DNA of 9,191 bases from Dysgonamonadaceae bacterium. Its GTDB lineage: Bacteria > Bacteroidota > Bacteroidia > Bacteroidales > Azobacteroidaceae. The stretch spans positions 1-9,191 of the forward strand of contig JAITTA010000164.1 of NCBI GenBank assembly GCA_031287395.1, read 5' to 3'. The notes under the pieces were generated by a model, which saw only the letters and a list, made by a program, of their open reading frames with translations, made no database searches and was not told the DNA's origin. A program made the position numbers and the translations under genes. Shown here one piece after another: positions 1-5,805 of this stretch; position 1 is the first letter of the stretch; each line of letters opens with the position of its first letter.

Positions 1-749
1 ACCGGAACTACCACCCCGATTACCAGTCCTATTTCGGGAATTCCCTCGCAGAATCCTCCACCATCCAAAATGAATCAGGGTTGTATTTCGGAGCAAAATA
101 CAACCTTCGCAAATGGCAATTTGCCGGATACATTGACGTATTCCGTTTCCCCTGGCTCAAATATGGAATAGATTCTCCTTCTTCAGGAAAAGATCTATTC
201 CTACAGTTTTTTTATAATCCGGGCTTTGCCTGGAACATGAACTTGCGTTATAAATTCAAGGAAAAAGAAAAAAACAAAACTGAAAAAACAGTTGATGTCA
301 TCTCTTATAATTCCCATAAATGGAAATACCAATTGGATTATAAACCAAATTCCGGACTTGCTTTAAAAACCCAATTCGATTATAATATATATCTGGACGA
401 ATTTGGAAAAACCTCCGGATGGGCAATCTCTCAAACTATCGGATATAAAAACAATCATTCAAAATTTCATATCGATTTTTCTTTCGCATACTTTGATGCA
501 ATTAACTGGAACAATCGCATTTATAGTTATGAAAAAAATATCCTATACGTATTCAATGCGCCTTCTTATTATGGGGAAGGCATCCGGTACTATACTACTT
601 TCAAGTGGAATATTTGCCCTGTCCTCAACCTTTATACAAAGATTTCTACATTCCATTATTTCGATAAAAACGCAATCGGTTCCGGATTGGAAGAAATTAA
701 TAAAAAGGAAAAAACAGAAATTAATTTCATTTTAAAAGTAATTTTTTGA
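1..749 (+). CDS. C-terminal part of an outer-membrane beta-barrel protein (5' end off window)
   Basis: The reading frame is open from base 3 to the TGA at 747-749, so about 248 C-terminal residues are visible and the true start lies to the left. The visible part has alternating hydrophobic/polar strands rich in Tyr, Phe and Trp, with no long hydrophobic helix, and ends in Phe. This is typical of a bacterial outer-membrane beta-barrel, with the terminal aromatic serving as the assembly signal. Segments such as RNYHPDYQSYFG near the start, FRFPWLKYGIDSPS, and APSYYGEGIRYY and IGSGLEEI near the end resemble, from memory, the C-terminal barrel of Bacteroidota proteins with N-terminal helix-hairpin-helix repeats (annotated as HHH-domain or ComEA-like). 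That N-terminal part is not visible, so the family name is tentative. The first ATG-like codon inside the frame is irrelevant because homologous-looking sequence continues upstream of it. The function is unknown. Confidence 0.75.
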   Translation, partial: RNYHPDYQSYFGNSLAESSTIQNESGLYFGAKYNLRKWQFAGYIDVFRFPWLKYGIDSPSSGKDLFLQFFYNPGFAWNMNLRYKFKEKEKNKTEKTVDVISYNSHKWKYQLDYKPNSGLALKTQFDYNIYLDEFGKTSGWAISQTIGYKNNHSKFHIDFSFAYFDAINWNNRIYSYEKNILYVFNAPSYYGEGIRYYTTFKWNICPVLNLYTKISTFHYFDKNAIGSGLEEINKKEKTEINFILKVIF

Positions 750-777
750 CATTGTATATAAATTTTTTATATATTTG
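745..777 (+). promoter_or_regulatory. Weak candidate Bacteroides-type promoter
   Basis: TTTG at 745-748 and TATATTTG at 770-777 match the -33 (TTTG) and -7 (TAnnTTTG) elements used by the Bacteroidota primary sigma factor. The 21-nt spacing is slightly longer than the usual 19 or so. The -33 element overlaps the end of the barrel gene. If used, it would give the TetR-type gene a leader of over 300 nt, including the small ORF at 1003-1083. AT-rich sequence makes chance matches likely, so this is tentative. Confidence 0.25.
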
Positions 778-889
778 TCTCCAGTTTGATTATGTGTATA
801 TTATGATGATATAACAATATGCTTTTTTTGTAATGGCTTTAAATTTTATATCGCGATAAGATATTGGTTCTTTTAAGATGAATACATAA

Positions 890-910
890 TTTAAGTTAAA
901 GTTACTTAAA
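890..910. promoter_or_regulatory. Inverted repeat, candidate operator
   Basis: TTTAAGT (890-896) and ACTTAAA (904-910) are perfect 7-bp inverted arms separated by 7 nt. The same half-site (TAAGT/ACTTA) recurs in the 10-bp palindrome TAAGTACTTA at 979-988, 15 nt before the small ORF. TetR-family repressors often bind palindromes upstream of their own gene, so both could be autoregulatory operators. That link is inference from position and symmetry only, and AT-rich palindromes also arise by chance. Confidence 0.25.
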
Positions 911-1002
911 AATGCATTGTGTTAATAGGGTATTGTTTCTTTTGTCTAACATTTCGGTGATGTCGGGTGTTTTTAGTATAAGTACTTACTTCATCAATTA
1001 AC

Positions 1003-1083
1003 ATGAAAAAGGAAATGATAGTTATTATGGGTCTTTTAGATCTTTGTATGCATTATAGTATTTATATGACGTATTTTGAGTAA
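1003..1083 (+). CDS. Possible 26-residue leader peptide upstream of tetR-like gene
   Basis: ATG at 1003 opens 26 codons ending in TAA at 1081-1083, 11 nt before the ATG of the TetR-type regulator. The peptide begins with MKKEMIVIMGLL and has a short basic start, a hydrophobic stretch and several Met, Tyr and Cys residues. I do not recognise it. There is no Shine-Dalgarno sequence, which is normal in Bacteroidota and so uninformative. The close spacing fits a translated leader or coupled small ORF. An ORF this short in AT-rich DNA may be accidental, and conservation in relatives would decide. Confidence 0.25.
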   Translation: MKKEMIVIMGLLDLCMHYSIYMTYFE

Positions 1084-1094
1084 ATTTTATTATT

Positions 1095-1709
1095 ATGACA
1101 AGCGAGAAAAAAACAAGAATCAGAAGAACGAGAGATGTTATTGACAATCAGTTGATGAATGCAGTTTGCAGAGTTATCAATGAATTAGGTTTTTCTCAAT
1201 TGGGGATCAATTCAGTATCTGAAGTCGCCAAAGTTGAAAAAGCTTACATTTATCGAAACTTTGAAAGTTTTGACAACCTACTGGAAAGGTATTTCATAAG
1301 AAATGATTTCTGGGAAAGGTTTATTGTACAGAAAGCGTACAATGAACATGGTTCGGACCTGAAGGACATGTTTATTTATTATCTGACGGAACTTTACAAA
1401 ACTATGGATCAGAATCGCGAGTTTGAAAGCATTGCCCGCTGGGAAATTGCAGAACCAACTCCTTACATTCTGCGTCATGCCAGAAGAAGAGAACTCGATA
1501 ATCAGAAGTTCATGGAAAAAAATGTGGAACATTTCAAAGGTACGGATATCGATATCGAAGCAATTTATGCATTGCTGATCTCCGGAATCTATTACCTGAA
1601 CATTCATAAAAATGTTTCTACATTCTGTAACATTGACTTTACTACTCGGGAAGGTAAAAAACGTCTGACAAAGACAATCGAACAATTAGCAGATATATTA
1701 TTCAAATAA
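1095..1709 (+). CDS. TetR/AcrR-family transcriptional regulator
   Basis: This is a cytoplasmic DNA-binding protein of 204 residues, the usual size for the TetR family. The N-terminal 65 residues fit the TetR HTH domain: a basic arm (residues 5-13), helix 1 (about 15-31), and the helix-turn-helix around 37-57 (LGINSVSEVAKVEKAYIYRNF), where Y51 and the YRNF segment match the recognition-helix end of the family pattern. The remaining helical part is the variable ligand-binding and dimerisation domain, so the inducer cannot be predicted. Similar TetR proteins with an LGIN...YIYR/LIYRYF pattern are common in Bacteroides. It sits alone between a long upstream gap and two terminator-like hairpins, so it is probably monocistronic. 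Its targets could be itself or nearby genes. A link to the downstream mdh-lysE pair is only positional. Confidence 0.85.
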   Translation: MTSEKKTRIRRTRDVIDNQLMNAVCRVINELGFSQLGINSVSEVAKVEKAYIYRNFESFDNLLERYFIRNDFWERFIVQKAYNEHGSDLKDMFIYYLTELYKTMDQNREFESIARWEIAEPTPYILRHARRRELDNQKFMEKNVEHFKGTDIDIEAIYALLISGIYYLNIHKNVSTFCNIDFTTREGKKRLTKTIEQLADILFK

Positions 1710-1735
1710 GAAGGCGTTATTCCTTTTTATTTGAA
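1701..1735 (+). terminator. Hairpin terminator overlapping the tetR-like stop codon
   Basis: TTCAAATAAGAAGG (1701-1714) pairs with CCTTTTTATTTGAA (1722-1735): 14 pairs with one G-U wobble, around the 7-nt loop CGTTATT. The TAA stop of the regulator (1707-1709) lies inside the left arm. The right arm is T-rich, though no clean U-tract follows. It is probably a rho-independent terminator, or a 3'-end stabilising hairpin, for the tetR-like mRNA. Confidence 0.55.
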
Positions 1736-1771
1736 CTATATTACTTTTAGTGTCATAAACTATATGATACG

Positions 1772-1832
1772 GGAGGTGCATTAAAAGTGTATTATCATAA
1801 TCATTACGAAATACAACTTTTAATGCACCTTT
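1772..1832 (+). terminator. Long hairpin, second candidate terminator
   Basis: AGGTGCATTAAAAGT (1774-1788) and ACTTTTAATGCACCT (1816-1830) are perfect 15-bp inverted arms. Four more pairs (1789-1792 with 1811-1814) follow after a single-base bulge at 1815, leaving an 18-nt loop. Two G-U wobbles can extend the base outward. TTTATTTTAT follows the right arm, consistent with termination on the + strand. Its position before the mdh promoter suggests it insulates mdh from upstream transcription. A dispersed repeat element with long inverted arms is the alternative. Confidence 0.6.
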
Positions 1833-1878
1833 ATTTTATACTTTCAATAAGAATTTAACCAAATTTATTGCGGAAAAA

Positions 1879-1909
1879 TTTCTTTATTCCAAGCGAAGTC
1901 GTAATTTTG
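1879..1909 (+). promoter_or_regulatory. Bacteroides-type promoter for mdh
   Basis: TAATTTTG at 1902-1909 is an exact match to the Bacteroidota -7 consensus TAnnTTTG. TTTC at 1879-1882 matches three of four bases of the -33 TTTG element, with exactly 19 nt between them. Transcription would begin a few bases downstream, about 45-50 nt before the mdh ATG at 1963, giving a short AT-rich leader. Confidence 0.6.
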
Positions 1910-1962
1910 CAGTTTGTTAATAAAAAATGATCATTTTATTAATCCAAATAAATTTTTTAATT

Positions 1963-2904
1963 ATGGCTAAAATAACTGTTGTAGGAGCTGGTAATGTAGG
2001 GGCAACATGTGCTAACGTATTGGCATTCAACAAAATTGCTGACGAAGTGATTATGCTTGACGTAAAAGAAGGGGTCGCTGAAGGAAAGGCGATAGACATG
2101 ATGCAAACGGCTCAAACCTTGAGTTTTGAAACTAAAATTGCCGGAGTCACCAATGACTATTCCAAAACAGCCGGCTCGGATGTGATTATTGTTACTTCCG
2201 GTATTCCGCGCAAGCCAGGAATGACCCGTGAAGAATTAATCGGAGTCAATGCCAACATCGTTAAAAGCGTTGTCGAAAGTTGCTTAAAATTTTCACCCAA
2301 TGCAATTTTCATCATTATTTCCAATCCAATGGATACAATGACCTACCTCACATTGAAAGCAACCGGACTTTCGAAAAACAGAGTTATCGGCATGGGAGGA
2401 ACCCTCGACAGTTCCCGTTTCAAATATTATCTGAGTCAGGCCTTAAATGTGAATCCTTCACAAGTGGACGGTACGGTAATCGGAGGACATGGAGACACGA
2501 CCATGATTCCGTTGAAACGGCTGGCTACATACAATGGAATCCCTGTTTCCCAATTACTGGATGCAACAACACTTGACAAAGTTGTTGCCGATACAATGGT
2601 CGGCGGTGCTACCCTGACCGGTTTACTCGGAACTTCTGCATGGTATGCTCCAGGCGCTGCAGGCGCTTTTGTAGCCGAATCAATCCTCCGTGATTACAAG
2701 CGTTTGATTCCCTGTTGCGTTTATCTCGAAGGGGAATACGGACAGAAAGATATCTGTATTGGCGTTCCTGCTATATTGGGTCGTAATGGTGTGGAAAAAA
2801 TCGTCGAGTTCAAATTGAACGATGAAGAAAAAACTTTGTTTGAGAAGAGTGCTGAAGCCGTTCGTAAAACAAACGATATTTTGAAAGAAATCAAAGCGCT
2901 TTGA
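1963..2904 (+). CDS. mdh: Malate dehydrogenase (NAD-dependent, LDH-like type)
   Basis: It catalyses reversible oxidation of malate to oxaloacetate with NAD (EC 1.1.1.37). In anaerobic Bacteroidales it usually runs in the reductive direction toward fumarate and succinate. The protein is 313 residues, the usual length. Visible landmarks are the Rossmann motif GAGNVG (8-13), D33 at the end of beta-2 (NAD preference), the substrate arginines R83 and R89 in GIPRKPGMTR, N121 in ISNPMD, R152, and the catalytic His in GGHGDT (H176). I chose the ATG at 1963 (MAKITVVGAG) because family members begin there. An in-frame ATG at 1927 would add a 12-residue hydrophobic tail with no counterpart and would leave almost no leader after the promoter. 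The stop codon overlaps the start of the LysE-family gene, so the two form an operon. Confidence 0.96.
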   Translation: MAKITVVGAGNVGATCANVLAFNKIADEVIMLDVKEGVAEGKAIDMMQTAQTLSFETKIAGVTNDYSKTAGSDVIIVTSGIPRKPGMTREELIGVNANIVKSVVESCLKFSPNAIFIIISNPMDTMTYLTLKATGLSKNRVIGMGGTLDSSRFKYYLSQALNVNPSQVDGTVIGGHGDTTMIPLKRLATYNGIPVSQLLDATTLDKVVADTMVGGATLTGLLGTSAWYAPGAAGAFVAESILRDYKRLIPCCVYLEGEYGQKDICIGVPAILGRNGVEKIVEFKLNDEEKTLFEKSAEAVRKTNDILKEIKAL

Positions 2905-3551
2905 TAAATATTCTGTATAAAGGCTTTATCATAGGGATATTGGTTTCTGCTCCCATGGGGCCAATAGGACTTTTATGCATCCAGCGGACTTTGAATAAGG
3001 GCCGCTGGCATGGGTTTTTTTCCGGGGTCGGAGCCGCCTTATCCGATGTTATTTATGCCATGATTACTTGCCTGGGAATGGGATTTATTATTGATTTCGT
3101 TAAAGATAACCAGGGAATTCTCCAACTTGTTGGGAGTTTTTTATTGGTGCTTTTCGGGTATTACATCTACCAGTCTAACCCATCCAAAAATCTCAGAAAA
3201 ACAAAAGAAGGTGTAAGTACCTATCACCAGGATACTGTAACCGCCTTCTTCTTTACTCTCTCCAATCCTTTGATAATTTTCTTCTTTATTACTCTATTTG
3301 CCCGGTTCAACTTCATTTCCTCCGATGAAAAACTATTTTCAATGATCATCGGTCTCTGTACAATCGCAATCGGAGCCCTTACTTGGTGGTTCTTAATAAC
3401 CTTTCTGGTGGGAAAATTACGTAAAAATTTTAATCTCAGAGGATTATGGATTATAAACCGTATCGTAGGAGCTACCATCCTCCTACTTTCAATAGGAGGA
3501 ATGGCATTTTCTATCTTGGATATGATCCAGCTAGGGAGTTTCAGTAAATAA
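2901..3551 (+). CDS. LysE/RhtB-family amino-acid exporter
   Basis: This is an inner-membrane protein of 216 residues with about six hydrophobic helices (roughly 5-27, 38-66, 72-90, 112-137, 145-170, 183-206). The conserved PMGPIG in the first helix (18-23) and the SNPLIIFFF segment (121-129) are LysE/RhtB/ThrE-type features. The family exports amino acids or related small solutes by proton exchange, and the substrate here is unknown. No ATG lies between the upstream in-frame stop and Met19, which is inside helix 1. The TTG at 2901 is therefore the best start, giving MINILYKGFIIG and preserving helix 1. It overlaps the mdh stop as TTGA, an arrangement typical of translational coupling, so its synthesis should follow mdh. 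A start at a neighbouring ATA or ATT codon is possible but less likely. Confidence 0.85.
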   Translation: MINILYKGFIIGILVSAPMGPIGLLCIQRTLNKGRWHGFFSGVGAALSDVIYAMITCLGMGFIIDFVKDNQGILQLVGSFLLVLFGYYIYQSNPSKNLRKTKEGVSTYHQDTVTAFFFTLSNPLIIFFFITLFARFNFISSDEKLFSMIIGLCTIAIGALTWWFLITFLVGKLRKNFNLRGLWIINRIVGATILLLSIGGMAFSILDMIQLGSFSK

Positions 3552-3575
3552 AAATCAATGCTTACGTATAACCTA

Positions 3576-5033
3576 TTAAAATTCAATAATCGGCTTATAC
3601 TTAGGAACTAATGACTTCATTACAACCCAACCGATAAGATAAGCTACCGCACAAATACAGAAAATAATAAAATATCCGGCAGGCTTGCCTTCAAATCCCA
3701 TAAACTGCATACCGGTTTCATCTGCAAATGTAAATAATTTCCCGGCAGACATCTGCAATACCAACGAACCCAAACCTCCGGCCATTCCACCGATACCCGT
3801 GATGGAAGCAATGGCAACTTTAGGAAACATGTCCCCTACCGTCGAAAAAATATTGGCCGACCAGGACTGGTGAGCGGCACAACCCAACGATATCAATATG
3901 ATAGGAATCCAGGCGGCATTTCTACCAAGTGAGTCGGCATAATAAAATCCGAGTGGTTGCGCAAATAGTACGCAGAGCGGGAAAAAGGCGAAAATCAACA
4001 TCGCTTTCATGCGCGCTGCATAAGGATTAACTCCGGTACGATTAATGAATATAGTCGGCAATTTTCCACCGTAAATAGACAACACGGTGGTAATGGCATA
4101 AAGCGTGAAAATAAGCGCTTGTCCTAAACCTTCGGTCGTTTTTATTTCAAACTGGGTGTATAAGTAAGAAGGCGTCCAGAACAAGAAAAACCACCAGACT
4201 CCATCAGTCATAAACTTTCCGAAAGCAAAAGCCCAGGTCTGTTTGAAAGAAAAACATTTCAAGAACGGCATTTTCTTTTCTGCATTTTCTTTTTTAGACT
4301 CGAATCCTTCCTCCTTATCCTGTTCTATATATTCTATCTCAGCCTGATTGACAAATTTACTTTTACGCGGAGCATCATACAAAAATACCCAAAAAGCCAT
4401 CCAGATAAAACCAAGCGCTCCGATAATCACAAATGCCCACTCCCAGCCGTAAGCTTTGGCAAGATTGGGAATCGATAATGGCGCAATCAAAGCACCGATC
4501 GAAGCACCGGCATTGAATATGGATGTTGCAAAAGCACGGTCTTTTTTAGGAAAATATTCAGCTGTAACTTTGATCGCCGCCGGGAAATTACCGGCTTCTC
4601 CCAAAGCCAGGATACACCGGGCAACCAAAAAACAATACATACTTACCGTAGCTATAACGACGGCAACATCGCCGGTAGCGCCGATTAACTCTGCCGTACT
4701 ATGCAATCCGACCCAGGATTCAGTAACAATACCGCACAGGGCATGTAAACAAGCGCCTACTGACCATACGCCAATTGCCCATAAAAACCCCTTTCTGGTA
4801 CCCATCCAATCGACAAACCGTCCGGCAAAAAGCATACAGACAGCATAAAACAAAGAAAATATACCTGTAATCTTTCCATAAATATCGTCGTTCCAATGAA
4901 ATTCGGGTTTGATAAATTCATCCCAGGTTAAAGACAAAACCTGCCGGTCGAGATAATTAATGGTAGTTGCAACGAACAACAAGGCACAGATAACCCACCT
5001 GTAGTTCGTCATTTTCGGATTAGAATTACTCAT
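3576..5033 (-). CDS. exuT: ExuT-type hexuronate transporter (MFS, anion:cation symporter family)
   Basis: This is an inner-membrane permease of 485 residues, expected to have 12 transmembrane helices and to bring in glucuronate and/or galacturonate with a cation. Family signs include NYLDRQVLS at the end of helix 1 (26-34), MFS motif A as GRFVDWMGTRKG (71-82), and the highly conserved stretch from RCILALGEAGNFPAAIKV to FATSIFNAGASIGALIAP (139-185) that marks ExuT-like carriers. A charged cytoplasmic loop (about 222-256, many Lys/Glu) separates the two halves. An extra segment of about 25-30 residues (about 103-130) between helices 3 and 4 makes it longer than E. coli ExuT. It is the last gene of the operon, 20 nt after eda, and its hexuronate role is supported by that context. 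Exact substrates within the ACS family cannot be read from sequence. Confidence 0.88.
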   Translation of the reverse strand: MSNSNPKMTNYRWVICALLFVATTINYLDRQVLSLTWDEFIKPEFHWNDDIYGKITGIFSLFYAVCMLFAGRFVDWMGTRKGFLWAIGVWSVGACLHALCGIVTESWVGLHSTAELIGATGDVAVVIATVSMYCFLVARCILALGEAGNFPAAIKVTAEYFPKKDRAFATSIFNAGASIGALIAPLSIPNLAKAYGWEWAFVIIGALGFIWMAFWVFLYDAPRKSKFVNQAEIEYIEQDKEEGFESKKENAEKKMPFLKCFSFKQTWAFAFGKFMTDGVWWFFLFWTPSYLYTQFEIKTTEGLGQALIFTLYAITTVLSIYGGKLPTIFINRTGVNPYAARMKAMLIFAFFPLCVLFAQPLGFYYADSLGRNAAWIPIILISLGCAAHQSWSANIFSTVGDMFPKVAIASITGIGGMAGGLGSLVLQMSAGKLFTFADETGMQFMGFEGKPAGYFIIFCICAVAYLIGWVVMKSLVPKYKPIIEF

Positions 5034-5053
5034 GATATTAGATTAATTAGTTA

Positions 5054-5722
5054 TTATTTTCGAACCTGATTGATAATAGAGAACGTGTTTTTACACAATT
5101 GTGTGATTTTTCCCCATTCTTTCGCAGCAATCACCTCTGCCGGGAAAAGATTGGAACCCATTCCGACACAACTAACTCCGGCATCGAACCAGGATTTAAG
5201 ATTTGCTTCTTCCGGTTTTACGCCTCCGGTTACAATTAACATCGACCAGGGCATCGGAGCTTTCAGCCCCTTTACAAAATTCGGACCCAATACATCTCCG
5301 GGGAATACCTTACACAGATCACATCCCATTTCCTGGGCAAAACCTACCTCAGAAACAGAACCACAACCAGGCGTATAAGGTATCAAACGACGATTCGCCA
5401 CTTTAGCCACATCCGGATTAAACAAAGGTCCTACAATAAAATTGGCTCCCAACTGAATGTAAAGAGCGGCTGTAGGAGCATCTACAACAGACCCTATACC
5501 CACCATCATTTCAGGACATTCTTTTGCAGTCCATTTGGTCAATTCTCCAAACACCTCATGAGCAAACTCTCCCCTGTTTGTAAATTCGAAAGCCCTCACT
5601 CCGCCTTCATAACAGGCTTTTACCACATTTTTTGCAATTTCAATATCCTTATGGTAGAAAACAGGCACCATTCCGGTGTTTACCATCCCTGTAAGGACTT
5701 GCATTTTATTAAACTTTGCCAT
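5054..5722 (-). CDS. eda: 2-dehydro-3-deoxy-phosphogluconate (KDPG) aldolase
   Basis: This class I aldolase (EC 4.1.2.14) splits KDPG into pyruvate and glyceraldehyde-3-phosphate, the last step of hexuronate breakdown. The 222-residue protein shows FEFTNRG with the catalytic Glu (E46) and Arg (R50), GIGSVVD (75-81), PYTPGC (115-120), the Schiff-base Lys in CKVFPGDVLGP (K138), and the phosphate-binding TGGV (165-168). I chose the ATG at 5722 (MAKFNKMQVL) because Bacteroides homologues begin there. The frame stays open to an ATG at 5779, but those 19 extra codons read through an intergenic heptamer repeat and are unlikely to be translated. Two tandem TAA codons end the gene. It follows the SDR gene after a 78-nt hairpin-forming spacer, the longer of the spacers next to it. 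Some family members also cleave 4-hydroxy-2-oxoglutarate. Confidence 0.95.
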   Translation of the reverse strand: MAKFNKMQVLTGMVNTGMVPVFYHKDIEIAKNVVKACYEGGVRAFEFTNRGEFAHEVFGELTKWTAKECPEMMVGIGSVVDAPTAALYIQLGANFIVGPLFNPDVAKVANRRLIPYTPGCGSVSEVGFAQEMGCDLCKVFPGDVLGPNFVKGLKAPMPWSMLIVTGGVKPEEANLKSWFDAGVSCVGMGSNLFPAEVIAAKEWGKITQLCKNTFSIINQVRK

Positions 5723-5805
5723 AATTTTAATTAAGAATGGAAAATGGAGAATGGAGAATGGATTGTGTTGAACTTTCATTCTCCATTTTCCATTTTCAAT
5801 TCATT
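5723..5805 (-). repeat. Heptamer-repeat hairpin in the SDR-eda spacer
   Basis: On the + strand, four 7-nt units run in tandem at 5736-5763 (AATGGAA, AATGGAG, AATGGAG, AATGGAT). The complementary orientation appears at 5778-5805 (ATTCTCC, ATTTTCC, ATTTTCA, ATTCATT). AATGGAAAATGGAGAATG (5736-5753) pairs perfectly over 18 bp with 5777-5794, around a 23-nt loop. The repeat includes the SDR stop codon (5801-5803) and ends 13 nt before the eda start. In the operon mRNA this should fold, and because units are repeated the stem can slip by 7 nt. It may set the relative level of eda and exuT, or be a dispersed Bacteroidales intergenic repeat. Confidence 0.75.

Larger units (their letters stand above)
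750..1094. other. AT-rich intergenic region upstream of the tetR-like gene
   Basis: This is a 345-nt gap between the barrel protein and the TetR-type regulator. It contains an 8-bp AT-only inverted repeat (755-773), too weak to call a terminator. A TATATTTG at 770-777 matches the Bacteroides -7 motif. It also holds a 10-bp palindrome TATCGCGATA (849-858), an inverted repeat with TTTAAGT/ACTTAAA arms (890-910), a 10-bp palindrome TAAGTACTTA (979-988), and a possible 26-codon ORF (1003-1083). No tRNA or rRNA-like sequence is seen. Confidence 0.6.

Noticed and set aside
403..735. Second + frame inside the barrel protein
   Set aside because: It overlaps a frame with clear beta-barrel character in another phase, and its peptide is compositionally odd with no family resemblance.
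755..773. Terminator after the barrel gene (TATATAAA/TTTATATA)
   Set aside because: An 8-bp stem of A-T pairs only with a 3-nt loop is too weak, and such symmetry is expected by chance in this AT-rich stretch.
1927..1962. Upstream in-frame start of mdh at 1927
   Set aside because: It adds a hydrophobic tail ahead of the beta-1 strand that the family lacks, and leaves nearly no leader after the promoter.
4456..4848. Open frame of 130 codons on + opposite exuT
   Set aside because: It is an antisense shadow of transmembrane coding sequence with no start context or recognisable protein.
5723..5779. Upstream in-frame extension of eda to the ATG at 5779
   Set aside because: The 19 extra codons are translated heptamer repeat, have no counterpart in KDPG aldolases, and MAKFNKMQVL at 5722 matches the family start.
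5736..5805. CRISPR array
   Set aside because: The 7-nt units are tandem with no spacers between them and are arranged as inverted arms, so this is a simple repeat hairpin.
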